33,179 nt of DNA from an uncultured Pseudomonadota bacterium (GTDB lineage: Bacteria; Pseudomonadota; Gammaproteobacteria; Ga0077536), in assembly GCA_913047675.1 (NCBI GenBank), contig CAJWTO010000011.1, positions 1 to 33,179 on the forward strand, read 5' to 3'. The notes beneath the pieces were generated by a model. That model saw only the letters and a list, made by a program, of their open reading frames with translations, was not told the origin of the DNA and ran no database searches. Shown piece by piece: positions 1-8,496 of this stretch. A program made the position numbers and the translations under genes. Numbering within the stretch: position 1 is the first letter of the stretch; the number at the start of each line of letters is the position of its first letter.

Positions 1-371
1 AAACCTTTGAGTCAATAGGAAGGGCTCTACCGGCAAGACAAAACATTGTTTTAACTAGGAATAGTGAATTTTCTGCTAAAGGGGTAGAACTGTTCTGCTC
101 CCTTGGGCAGGCATTAGATGCTGTTACTATAGACAATAATAAAGAAATTTTTATAATCGGCGGTGCCGAAATTTATACTCAAGGATTGGCTAAGGCTCAT
201 CGAATATATTTGACAGAAGTTGAGGCTAGCGTGGACGGAGATACTTATTTTCCGGACCTGTCTATCGATGATTGGGTAGAGATAGAAGATAGTGGCTTGT
301 TTGCAGCTGACGATCGACATACCTATCCCTACCGGTTCCGTACTTTAGAGAGAAGGAAGGTCTCTAAGTGA
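1..371 (+). CDS. folA: Dihydrofolate reductase, C-terminal part (5' truncated by window edge)
   Basis: Frame starting at position 3 reads TFESIGRALPARQNIVLTRN...IFIIGGAEIYTQGLAKAHRIYLTEVEASVDGDTYFPD..., typical DHFR motifs; stop at 371. Convergent with apaH, as in the classic folA/apaHG locus. Confidence 0.96.
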   Translation, partial: TFESIGRALPARQNIVLTRNSEFSAKGVELFCSLGQALDAVTIDNNKEIFIIGGAEIYTQGLAKAHRIYLTEVEASVDGDTYFPDLSIDDWVEIEDSGLFAADDRHTYPYRFRTLERRKVSK

Positions 372-1194
372 CTTTTGCCGAGACAGAAAATAGTTTTTTG
401 TCCTCGAGACTTATTGCTGTTAGGTCACGCCCCCACACTGCGCCAGTATCGATCGGAAATATTTGATTCTCTAAACTAGTATGTTTGGTTACCGACAAAG
501 AAGCCCAATGACCAAATACAATTGGTGTTCCCCTCCAGCGAGCATTGGGCATTAAGTACCAAGGTTGTAAGCTAACCTTAACTAGGGATGGGTGCCTTTT
601 CTCCTCGAATTCCAGATATCCATTAGGTGTGAAATAGCGGCATCTAGTAAGACAGTCGGCGATGAATTTCCAACGATCTATGCCTTCGAGGCGTTCATCC
701 CAAATACTTGGTTCATTACCATACATGTGTTTCAGGAAATTTTTACCCTCAACTTCATCTGATAATATATGCGATAGCTCATTTGCGTGCATTAAGGCGT
801 CATTTATGGACCACTCGGGAGGGAGTCCTGCGTGGACCATTGCAAACTTTAGCTCATTATCGTAATGAAATAAGGGCTGAGCGCGCAGCCATTTGACAAT
901 TCGGTCTAGTTCGGGACTGTCAAGAATCTGGGCTATAGTATCATTTTTCCCTAGCTTCAATTGTCGATTTTGCGACAACGCGAGTAAGTGTAGTTCGTGA
1001 TTACCGAGCACTACAGTCGCCGCATCTTTTAGCGACATCACGTATTTTAGAACAGCTAGGGATGCTGGGCCTCGATTTACCAGATCACCCGCAAGCCAGA
1101 GTTTGTCTTTATCCGGGTTGAATTTTAATAAATCCAGTAGCCGCCTGAATTCATCATAGCAACCTTGTATGTCCCCGACTGCATACGTGGCCAT
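364..1194 (-). CDS. apaH: Symmetrical bis(5'-nucleosyl)-tetraphosphatase (diadenosine tetraphosphatase)
   Basis: MATYAVGDIQGCYDEFRRLL...LVNRGPASLAVLKYV...LGNHELHLLAL metallophosphatase motifs; start trimmed from the track start (1290) to ATG at 1194, which fits the family N-terminus. Confidence 0.96.
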   Translation of the reverse strand: MATYAVGDIQGCYDEFRRLLDLLKFNPDKDKLWLAGDLVNRGPASLAVLKYVMSLKDAATVVLGNHELHLLALSQNRQLKLGKNDTIAQILDSPELDRIVKWLRAQPLFHYDNELKFAMVHAGLPPEWSINDALMHANELSHILSDEVEGKNFLKHMYGNEPSIWDERLEGIDRWKFIADCLTRCRYFTPNGYLEFEEKRHPSLVKVSLQPWYLMPNARWRGTPIVFGHWASLSVTKHTSLENQIFPIDTGAVWGRDLTAISLEDKKLFSVSAKVT

Positions 1195-1225
1195 CTCTTT
1201 GCTACTTCCTAACCATAGGATTAAT

Positions 1226-1603
1226 TTAGTGCAGTGAATTAGGTTTAGAAAGAGTGAACAGCGGAATGGGGGCCTTGAATATAGTTCCATCTTCCGCCTT
1301 CATTCCGTATGAACCTTCCATACTTCCAATAGGAGTTTCGAGCATAGAGCCGCTGGTATACCGAAATGACTCACCTGGTTTCAAGTCAGGCGTCTCACCG
1401 ATTACGCCTTCGCCTTTGACTTCTTCTATCTTCCCGTTAGAGTCGGTAATTATCCAGTGACGATCGATTAGTCGCGCGCTTAAATTTCCGCGATTACTGA
1501 TGGTGATTGTGTACGCGAATACGAACTTATTTGCTGATGGATCAGATTGAGATGAGACATATGATACTTCGCTAGAAACTGCGATCTTATACTTATCAGA
1601 CAA
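1226..1603 (-). CDS. apaG: ApaG protein
   Basis: 125 aa; ApaG/DUF525 pattern (FAYTITISNRG...LIDRHWIITDSNGKIEEVKGEGVIGETPDLKPGESFRYTSGSMLETPIGSMEGSYGM). Start codon is TTG with GGAG upstream. Confidence 0.96.
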   Translation of the reverse strand: MSDKYKIAVSSEVSYVSSQSDPSANKFVFAYTITISNRGNLSARLIDRHWIITDSNGKIEEVKGEGVIGETPDLKPGESFRYTSGSMLETPIGSMEGSYGMKAEDGTIFKAPIPLFTLSKPNSLH

Positions 1604-1628
1604 TATTAATTACTCCGCTCGAATTTTT

Positions 1629-1880
1629 TTATTCCTTGAAATTTTTGAGACGTGCTTCAAGTTCCACTAACTTACGTTCAGCTTGCTGCAATAGGTTACG
1701 TTGTGCTTCAAACTCTTGACGGGTCACAAGATCCGCTTTTTTTAAAATAGCAGATAAAAAGGGTTTAGTACTATTCTTAAATTCCTGTTTAAGGATTTTT
1801 GGATCATCTGGCAAGATAGATGAAATCTTTTGGGCAACTTTTTCTATTTTCCTAAAGTCCAACAATGTTTGGTACCTCAT
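1629..1880 (-). CDS. ubiK: UbiK-type (YqiC/BMFP-domain) ubiquinone biosynthesis accessory factor
   Basis: 83 aa with C-terminal coiled coil RQEFEAQRNLLQQAERKLVELEARLKNFKE, typical of the BMFP/YqiC family; next to an amtB/glnK locus, as in several gammaproteobacteria. Confidence 0.85.
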   Translation of the reverse strand: MRYQTLLDFRKIEKVAQKISSILPDDPKILKQEFKNSTKPFLSAILKKADLVTRQEFEAQRNLLQQAERKLVELEARLKNFKE

Positions 1881-1892
1881 TTTATTTATTGT

Positions 1893-1941
1893 TGCACCAG
1901 CCTAATACCGATTTGCAAACTAGTTGCATCAATATGGTGCT
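1893..1941 (+). promoter_or_regulatory. Candidate NtrC enhancer sites upstream of amtB1
   Basis: TGCATC-AATAT-GGTGCT (1925-1941) is a near match to the NtrC dyad TGCACC-N5-GGTGCA (one mismatch per half). TGCACC at 1893-1898 is a perfect half-site whose 17-mer centre lies 32 bp upstream of the first site's centre. Confidence 0.6.
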
Positions 1942-2026
1942 ATCACACCTAATGATTTCTGCATTTCATCTTAGCCTGGGCCGATTCAGTCTGTTTACAT
2001 GCGATTTTTAAAGAAGATGTTATTTG

Positions 2027-2043
2027 TTGGCACGCATGATGCA
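2027..2043 (+). promoter_or_regulatory. Sigma54 (RpoN) -24/-12 promoter for amtB1
   Basis: TTGGCACGCATGATGCA: -24 GG (2029-2030) and -12 GC (2041-2042) with exactly 10 nt between; matches YTGGCACGrNNNTTGCW at nearly all specified positions. Confidence 0.82.
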
Positions 2044-2138
2044 TTAGTACTAATTATATCGTCAATAGGAGAGTTTAGTTAGATTTTTTTAGTCGATTAG
2101 GAGTGATTTAAAGTTATGTTATTAAGGAGGAAATTTTA

Positions 2139-3389
2139 GTGGACGCGTCGCTAATAGAAGTAAAATACGCAATAGACACCTTTTATTTTTTAGTAATGGG
2201 TGCTTTTGTTATGTTAATGGCTTGCGGATTTGCCATGCTTGAAGCTGGTTTAGTCCGAACCAAAAATACAGCCGAGATACTGACCAAAAATATAGTTTTG
2301 TATTCCCTCGCATGTACGATGTACTTGCTGTGTGGTTATGCTTTTATGTATCCCGCTGAAGCCGTAAATCAACTGTGGCCGGGTTTGCCTAGTATTTTAG
2401 GTGGTTCCGATAACGTAGTTGCCGATGTAGTTGCGAGTGAGGGTTCAGTGTACTATTCGGGCTTGTCTGATTTCTTTTTTCAGGCAGTTTTTGTCGCTGC
2501 AGCCATGTCAATTGTATCCGGTGCGGTAGCGGAGCGGATGAAATTGTTCGCATTTTTAGCTTTTGCGGTTGTGATGACCGGATTCATCTATCCGATAGAA
2601 GGCTATTGGAAATGGGGCGGTGGCTACTTGAATGAAGCAGGATTTTTAGATTTTGCAGGATCCGGAGTGGTACACATGTGCGGCGCAGTAGCGGCATTGG
2701 CTGGTGTCCTATTGTTAGGCCCAAGAAAAGGCAAGTATAACGATGATGGGTCGGTCAATCCGATGCCAGGGGCTAACTTACCTTTGGCCACTCTAGGTAC
2801 TTTCTTGCTTTGGTTCGGATGGTTCGGTTTCAATGGTGGCTCTGAGCTAGTCATATCGAATGTAGCTGAGGCAAATGCTGTAGCGTTAATATTCGTTAAT
2901 ACAAATGCGGCAGCTGCTGGTGGCTGTATTGCGGCACTTCTGTTGGCAAAAATTCTTTTTGGCAAAGCCGATCTAACTATGGCGCTTAATGGTGCTTTAG
3001 CTGGACTAGTGTCAATTACAGCTGAGCCGTTGACTCCAACTCCATTATTGGCAACTGTGATTGGAGCTATAGGAGGGCTTATTGTTGTTATCTCTATAGT
3101 GCGCCTGGATAAGGCTGGGATAGACGATCCAGTGGGCGCTATATCTGTACATGGTACGGCGGGTATTTGGGGTCTCTTAGCTGTTTGCCTGAGCAATGGC
3201 GATGCGACTTTAGGTGCGCAGTTACTCGGGATAGTTATGATATTCGGATGGGTTTTTGTCACTTCGTTTATAGTCTGGTACGTGATACGAGCTATTGCTG
3301 GGATCCGTGTCTCTGCGGAGGAAGAACTCGAAGGTGTCGATAAAGCCGAGTGTGGACTGGAGGCATACCCTGAATTTACACGCCGGTAG
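2139..3389 (+). CDS. amtB: Ammonium transporter, Amt family (first copy, no obvious signal peptide)
   Basis: 416 aa, Amt fold motifs: FAMLEAGLVRTKNTAEIL, AVAERMKL, LDFAGSGVVH (first pore His), WFGFNGGSE, ISVHGTAGIWG (second pore His), C-terminal GIRVSAEEELEGVDKAECGLEAY. GTG start with AAGGAGG. Confidence 0.96.
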   Translation: MDASLIEVKYAIDTFYFLVMGAFVMLMACGFAMLEAGLVRTKNTAEILTKNIVLYSLACTMYLLCGYAFMYPAEAVNQLWPGLPSILGGSDNVVADVVASEGSVYYSGLSDFFFQAVFVAAAMSIVSGAVAERMKLFAFLAFAVVMTGFIYPIEGYWKWGGGYLNEAGFLDFAGSGVVHMCGAVAALAGVLLLGPRKGKYNDDGSVNPMPGANLPLATLGTFLLWFGWFGFNGGSELVISNVAEANAVALIFVNTNAAAAGGCIAALLLAKILFGKADLTMALNGALAGLVSITAEPLTPTPLLATVIGAIGGLIVVISIVRLDKAGIDDPVGAISVHGTAGIWGLLAVCLSNGDATLGAQLLGIVMIFGWVFVTSFIVWYVIRAIAGIRVSAEEELEGVDKAECGLEAYPEFTRR

Positions 3390-3480
3390 TCTTGAACTAC
3401 GCTAGCGACTTCAAATTACAGTGATTCTCATTACACAGTGAATCCGAGGACGTTAGGGTATAATTTTTTTAAAGTGTATA

Positions 3481-3512
3481 GTGAGGTGGCCACAAGGTTA
3501 AGGCCATCTCAC
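3481..3512 (+). promoter_or_regulatory. Strong hairpin in the glnK 5' leader
   Basis: GTGAGGTGGCC-(ACAAGGTTAA)-GGCCATCTCAC: 11-bp stem with one G-U pair and a 10-nt loop, in the amtB1-glnK intergenic region; TATAAT at 3459-3464 just upstream; no U-tract downstream. Confidence 0.55.
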
Positions 3513-3542
3513 GATAGCTTAGATAATTTTAATGATTATTAG

Positions 3543-3896
<354 letters not shown>

Positions 3897-3992
3897 ATGC
3901 ATCTAACCGCTTGATGATTGCGCGTAAAGCTAGGGAGATGCGCGCATAGATTTGCATTTTTTTTGAATTAGGGATAAATAAAGGGGGAGAAC

Positions 3993-5270
3993 ATGTTCTT
4001 TCAACGTTTAATTGTAATTTTTTTATTGCTACCTAGTGTCGCCTTTGCAGATGGACTAGATAGTGGCGACGGGGCGTGGCTTCTTACGTCTACTGCGTTA
4101 GTATTATTCATGACGATACCAGGTCTTGCCCTATTCTATGGTGGTTTGGTGCGCAGTAAAAACGCTTTATCGGTGCTTATGCAGTGTTTTACTTTGACCT
4201 GTGTAACCTCGTTGCTGTGGGTGTTCGCAGGTTATGGACTAGCTTTTGGAAATGGTGGTGCTTGGAACGACTACATTGGCGGTGGTAATGTAATGTTATC
4301 GGAAGTGACCCGAGAGGCTATGAGCGGGACCATTCCTGAAACTGTATTCGTCATGTTTCAGATGACATTTGCTATCATTACCCCTGCGCTCATAGTAGGT
4401 GGTTTTGCCGAGAGGATGAAATTTTCGGCTATTTTAGTGTTCAGTTGCTTGTGGATGTTTTTGGTTTACGTGCCTGTATGTCATTGGGTCTGGGGCGGTG
4501 GATGGCTGAGTCAACTTGGTCTCTTGGATTTCGCTGGAGGGACCGTGGTGCATATTAATGCCGGCGTAGCCGCTATCGTCGCCGCGGTGATTTTAGGAAA
4601 GCGCAAAGGGTTTCCGGAGTCGCCCATGCCTCCCCATAACTTAACTATGACGGTTACAGGGGCTTCGATGCTTTGGGTCGGTTGGTTCGGCTTTAATGCA
4701 GGAAGTGCTGTAGCTGCTAATAATGATGCTGGGATGGCTATGCTTGCGACACATATTTCAGCGGCAGCGGGGTCGCTAGCTTGGATGGCTATAGAATGGA
4801 TGAAACACGGGAAGCCCAGCGTTTTAGGTATTGTGACTGGTATGGTTGCTGGACTTGGGACAATCACTCCCGCTTCAGGTTTCGTCGGTCCGCTCGGAGC
4901 ACTGTGTATTGGTATTTCTGCTGGTATCGTTTGTTATTATAGTACGCAGTATATCAAGCGATCTCTTCGAATAGATGACTCTCTTGATGTATTTCCCGTG
5001 CATGGAGTAGGCGGGATATTGGGCACAATCCTTGCTGCGGTGTTCGTCTCTGAAAAGCTAGGGGGCAGTGGTTATGCTGAGGGAGTAGATATGCTGACTC
5101 AGCTCTCGATACAGCTTGTAGGTGTAGCAGCCACTATAGTTTGGTGTGGCGTAATGACTCTCATAGTGCTGAAAATTACGCGATCACTAACTGGTTTGCG
5201 TGTCAGCGAAGATACGGAGACTGCCGGTCTTGATTTATCTGAGCATGATGAGCGTGGCTACAATATGTAG
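3993..5270 (+). CDS. amtB: Ammonium transporter AmtB (second copy, with signal peptide)
   Basis: 425 aa; signal peptide MFFQRLIVIFLLLPSVAFA; ALFYGGLVRSKN, FAERMKFSA, LDFAGGTVVH, WFGFNAGSAV, DVFPVHGVGGILGT, C-terminal GLRVSEDTETAGLDLSEHDERGYNM. Confidence 0.98.
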   Translation: MFFQRLIVIFLLLPSVAFADGLDSGDGAWLLTSTALVLFMTIPGLALFYGGLVRSKNALSVLMQCFTLTCVTSLLWVFAGYGLAFGNGGAWNDYIGGGNVMLSEVTREAMSGTIPETVFVMFQMTFAIITPALIVGGFAERMKFSAILVFSCLWMFLVYVPVCHWVWGGGWLSQLGLLDFAGGTVVHINAGVAAIVAAVILGKRKGFPESPMPPHNLTMTVTGASMLWVGWFGFNAGSAVAANNDAGMAMLATHISAAAGSLAWMAIEWMKHGKPSVLGIVTGMVAGLGTITPASGFVGPLGALCIGISAGIVCYYSTQYIKRSLRIDDSLDVFPVHGVGGILGTILAAVFVSEKLGGSGYAEGVDMLTQLSIQLVGVAATIVWCGVMTLIVLKITRSLTGLRVSEDTETAGLDLSEHDERGYNM

Positions 5271-5282
5271 AGAAGTTACTAT

Positions 5283-5325
5283 GGATAGTTCCAAGCGACA
5301 CGGCCTATATTGCTCGGGACTATCC
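5283..5325 (+). terminator. Hairpin downstream of amtB2 (possible terminator/attenuator before aroE)
   Basis: GGATAGTTCC-(23 nt)-GGGACTATCC: 10-bp stem with one wobble; inner AGC/GCT can extend it. Only a weak T-rich stretch follows, so the mechanism is uncertain. Confidence 0.35.
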
Positions 5326-5399
5326 TTAATTACTCCGGAATACTGACTTTCGGCACATAGAATTGTCAGGAAGTCGAAAATAAAGTTAATATTTGCCGC

Positions 5400-6248
5400 A
5401 TGGTCACAGAACCTTCAGTCAAAGTCGGCTTACCCAACGCGTATTGCGTGGTGGGAGATCCTATTGCCCATAGCTTGTCTCCGAAAATTCATGCTTGGTT
5501 TGCCGAAAGTGAAGGACAAGCGTTTTTATATCATAAAATAAGGGTTGCTAAGGGAAGTCTGAAGTCCGCGATAGAAGAGTTCATGCGGGTCGGAGGCAAG
5601 GGTATGAATGTTACCGTACCGCTTAAAGAAGAAGCGTATTCAATATCTGATGTTCGCAGTGAAAGAGCGATCGCAGCGGGGGCTGCGAACTTTTTGTCTT
5701 TCGGAGATAACGGTAAAATTACCGCTGATAATACAGATGGTTATGGTTTGATTACAGACATATCCCGGAACTTGCATTTGGCTTTAAGCGGTAAAGTAAT
5801 CTGCTTGCTTGGGGCGGGAGGAGCAGCGCGTGGAGTTCTGGCAGGCATAGCGGCGCAATCTCCATCACTCCTGCAGCTCTCAAATCGTACTCTCTCTAAA
5901 GCCGAGGATTTATCCAATTTATTGCCTAAATCATGTCCACGGGAGATTGTACCATGGGGACAGATGTCTACTACTCAACCCGATATAATTATCAATGCAA
6001 CATCGTTAAGTTTGACCGGCGACCTTCCCAAAATGAATAATTCGGTTTTTGCTTTAACGGAACTGGTCTACGATATGGTCTACAGTTCAAATCCTACTTC
6101 GTTTATGAAGCTCGCCTCACGACAAGGTGCAAAAAATGTTTCCGATGGGCTGGGGATGCTTGTTGAACAAGCTGCGGAATCGTACCGCCTATGGAACGGA
6201 ACATTGCCTCGTACAGACAATATTACAGATCGTTTACGCTCTACTTAG
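5400..6248 (+). CDS. aroE: Shikimate dehydrogenase
   Basis: 282 aa; YCVVGDPIAHSLSPKIHAWFAE, GMNVTVPLKEEAY, DNTDGYGLITDI, CLLGAGGAARGVL. Confidence 0.97.
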   Translation: MVTEPSVKVGLPNAYCVVGDPIAHSLSPKIHAWFAESEGQAFLYHKIRVAKGSLKSAIEEFMRVGGKGMNVTVPLKEEAYSISDVRSERAIAAGAANFLSFGDNGKITADNTDGYGLITDISRNLHLALSGKVICLLGAGGAARGVLAGIAAQSPSLLQLSNRTLSKAEDLSNLLPKSCPREIVPWGQMSTTQPDIIINATSLSLTGDLPKMNNSVFALTELVYDMVYSSNPTSFMKLASRQGAKNVSDGLGMLVEQAAESYRLWNGTLPRTDNITDRLRST

Positions 6249-6259
6249 GACTTCTCACT

Positions 6260-7573
6260 TTATAGTAAGCCATTATAGCGGTCCATGAGGTCTGGGAGCC
6301 AAGTTACCGTCTTTGGAAATGTGATGATAAGAATGAGCGCGACTAGCTGTATCAAGATAAATGGAGTCACACCATTATATATGTGACTTGCCCTTATTTG
6401 CTTAGGCGCTACTGCTTTGAGGTAAAATAGGGAGAATCCGAATGGGGGTGTTAGAAATGAAGTTTGCAGATTCATTGCTATTAAAATAGCGAACCACAAT
6501 GGGTCTAATCCCAGTTGTCGCGCTACTGGCTCAAATATTGGCACGACTATGAAACATATTTCTATAAAATCCAGAAAGAACCCTAGGATGAAGATAATCA
6601 TCATACTGATTAAAATAAAGCCTGTCGCACCGACACCTATAGACGAAAAAAATGTTGCTACTAGTTTATCGCCCCCTAGAGCCTTGAAGACAAGTCCGAA
6701 AGCAGTGGCCCCTATGAGGATCATAAAAACCATACTGGTTAGTTTTGTAGCCTCTATAGCGCCTTCGCTCAGTGATGTTAATGATAATCGATTGCGCATA
6801 ATCGCAAGGACAAGAGCCCCCGACGCGCCGACTGCAGCAGCTTCAGTGGGAGACGCAATACCAATAAAGATTGATCCAAGTACGGCGAATATTAGGGCTA
6901 TTGGGGGTAATATCGCTTTACTCAATGCCGCAAGGTCTGGAGGTTCTATTGTTTGGAACGATGGCGCCAATCGGGGATTTTTATAACTAAGGTACTGTAT
7001 ATATAATATATAGGCCCCAATCAGAAAAAGTCCGGGTATCAAGGTGGCCATGAACATTCGTCCTACGGGAACACCCATAATGTCTGCCAGTAATATCGCT
7101 ACAATACTCGGCGGGATCACTTGTCCTAATGTCCCCGAGGCCGCTACTGTTCCGCAAGCAAGTGACTCATCGTATTTATGTTTCAGCATAGTTGGCAAAG
7201 CTATTACTCCAAGCGTGACAACGGTCGCACCCACTACCCCCGTACTTGCTGCTAACATTGCTCCGACAAGTATAACAGCGGTCGCTAGTCCTCCAGGACT
7301 CCGACCTAAAATTTTTGCCAGAGACTCCAGCAATTCCTCAGCTACTTTAGATTTATCTAAAATAATCCCCATAAATATAAACAATGGAACAGCGAGTAGG
7401 GTGAAATTTGTCATTATTCCAAAAATTCTATAAGGCAGGAGGGCAAATATTTCGATACCTACGGTGAGGGTTCCAAATAGAATAGCAATTGCACCTAATG
7501 TGAAAGCAACCGGATATCCCAGCAAAAGTGCTGGTAGCAAAACTACAAACATTAGGACAGCCCAAATTTCCAT
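6260..7573 (-). CDS. dctM: TRAP transporter large permease (DctM subunit)
   Basis: 437 aa, multi-TM DctM motifs: AVPLFIFMGIILDKSKVAEELLESL, GGLATAVILVGAMLAASTGVVGATVV, QVIPPSIVAILLAD, LDFIEICFIVVPIFEPV, TSFLTPPFGFSLFYLK. Confidence 0.95.
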   Translation of the reverse strand: MEIWAVLMFVVLLPALLLGYPVAFTLGAIAILFGTLTVGIEIFALLPYRIFGIMTNFTLLAVPLFIFMGIILDKSKVAEELLESLAKILGRSPGGLATAVILVGAMLAASTGVVGATVVTLGVIALPTMLKHKYDESLACGTVAASGTLGQVIPPSIVAILLADIMGVPVGRMFMATLIPGLFLIGAYILYIQYLSYKNPRLAPSFQTIEPPDLAALSKAILPPIALIFAVLGSIFIGIASPTEAAAVGASGALVLAIMRNRLSLTSLSEGAIEATKLTSMVFMILIGATAFGLVFKALGGDKLVATFFSSIGVGATGFILISMMIIFILGFFLDFIEICFIVVPIFEPVARQLGLDPLWFAILIAMNLQTSFLTPPFGFSLFYLKAVAPKQIRASHIYNGVTPFILIQLVALILIITFPKTVTWLPDLMDRYNGLL

Positions 7574-7584
7574 AAGTCTAAGCT

Positions 7585-8112
7585 CTAACCTGTATCTTTA
7601 AGTCTTCCGATTAAGTCGTTAAGACTCTGCAACAGAATTAATATAAATGCGCACGGGATAATTGATTTTACGATCCAACGATTAGATAGACCGCCCGGAT
7701 CAGGCGAAGTTTCTGAATGGATAAAAGATTCTAGGGCAAACGGAACAGAATATATGATGATAACTACGCAAAAAGGTATCGAAAAGCATAAAGTTCCAAA
7801 GATGTTAATTCGATTACGGTGCCTATTGTTAAATCGGCGGCTTTGATAAATTAGATCCAGCCGGACATGCTCATCACATTTCATTGTATAGGCCGCCGCT
7901 AGGAGAAAAACTGCACTAAAAAGATGCCACTCGAGCTCCTGTAACCCAATTGCGCCATTTTTAAATACATATCTCATCATCACGTCAAAAATCGTCACGA
8001 TTACTAGCGATACCATGCATGTCGCACTTAGATAGCCGAACCAATTCACTAGTGTTTTGATAAGTTTAATTTCAACGAGTGAGGTTATAAAGCTTTTAAA
8101 ATAACCTACCAT
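7585..8112 (-). CDS. dctQ: TRAP transporter small permease (DctQ subunit)
   Basis: 175 aa with about 4 TM; MRYVFKNGAIGLQELEWHLFSAVFLLAAAYTMKCDEHVRLDLIY is the DctQ signature; 11 bp upstream of dctM. Confidence 0.9.
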   Translation of the reverse strand: MVGYFKSFITSLVEIKLIKTLVNWFGYLSATCMVSLVIVTIFDVMMRYVFKNGAIGLQELEWHLFSAVFLLAAAYTMKCDEHVRLDLIYQSRRFNNRHRNRINIFGTLCFSIPFCVVIIIYSVPFALESFIHSETSPDPGGLSNRWIVKSIIPCAFILILLQSLNDLIGRLKDTG

Positions 8113-8222
8113 TTAGTGTATTGTTCCCAAAAAAGACGTCATTAATTTTTCTAGCTAAGGCTCCAGGATTTGCTCAAGTTTAAATTAAAATCTTACAGCA
8201 ACACAGTTATGATACTGCACAT

Positions 8223-8439
8223 TTATACACATTTGCTTGATATATAGAAGAGTAAAGGATTAGTTAGGACCCGTAATCACTAAGAAGCTATCACATTGAT
8301 ATATAAGTATATGTTTATTATGGATATTTTTTATTTTGACTAAAAATTGACCAATCTAACAGTCGACCAGTGAAATAACGACAAATAATTCATATTTATG
8401 AGACTTTTGAACAAGGTTATCCACAGAAATTGTGGGTAA
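8223..8439. promoter_or_regulatory. Candidate DnaA-box cluster in AT-rich intergenic region
   Basis: TTATACACA (8223-8231) and TTATCCACA (8417-8425) both match TTATNCACA; TGTGGGTAA (8431-8439) is an inverted near-match 5 nt away. Direct repeat TTGATATATA at 8237-8246 and 8296-8305. Confidence 0.45.
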
Positions 8440-8496
8440 AATTAAGCAATTCAGTTTTTTCTCTGCTTAGGCTTTAAAGTAAGTTCAGACACGGTG

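Noticed and set aside
1195-1290. N-terminal extension of the apaH ORF in the track
   Set aside because: Overlaps apaG; the extension (MELYSRPPFRCSLFLNL...) is not apaH-like, while ATG 1194 gives the family N-terminus.
2624-3262. 212-aa antisense ORF over amtB1 (also 4511-4867 -, 6549-6986 +, 7044-7433 +, 25368-25700 +)
   Set aside because: Shadow ORFs opposite strongly supported genes; no recognisable domains and low-complexity composition.
3915-3960. Possible second sigma54 promoter upstream of amtB2 (ATGCGCGCATAGATTTGCA)
   Set aside because: -12 TTGC is good but the -24 position reads GC instead of the near-invariant GG; not supportable.
8417-8439. TTATCCACAgaaatTGTGGGTAA as a Rho-independent terminator for rsmA
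   Set aside because: No U-tract follows on either strand; DnaA-box interpretation fits the sequence better.
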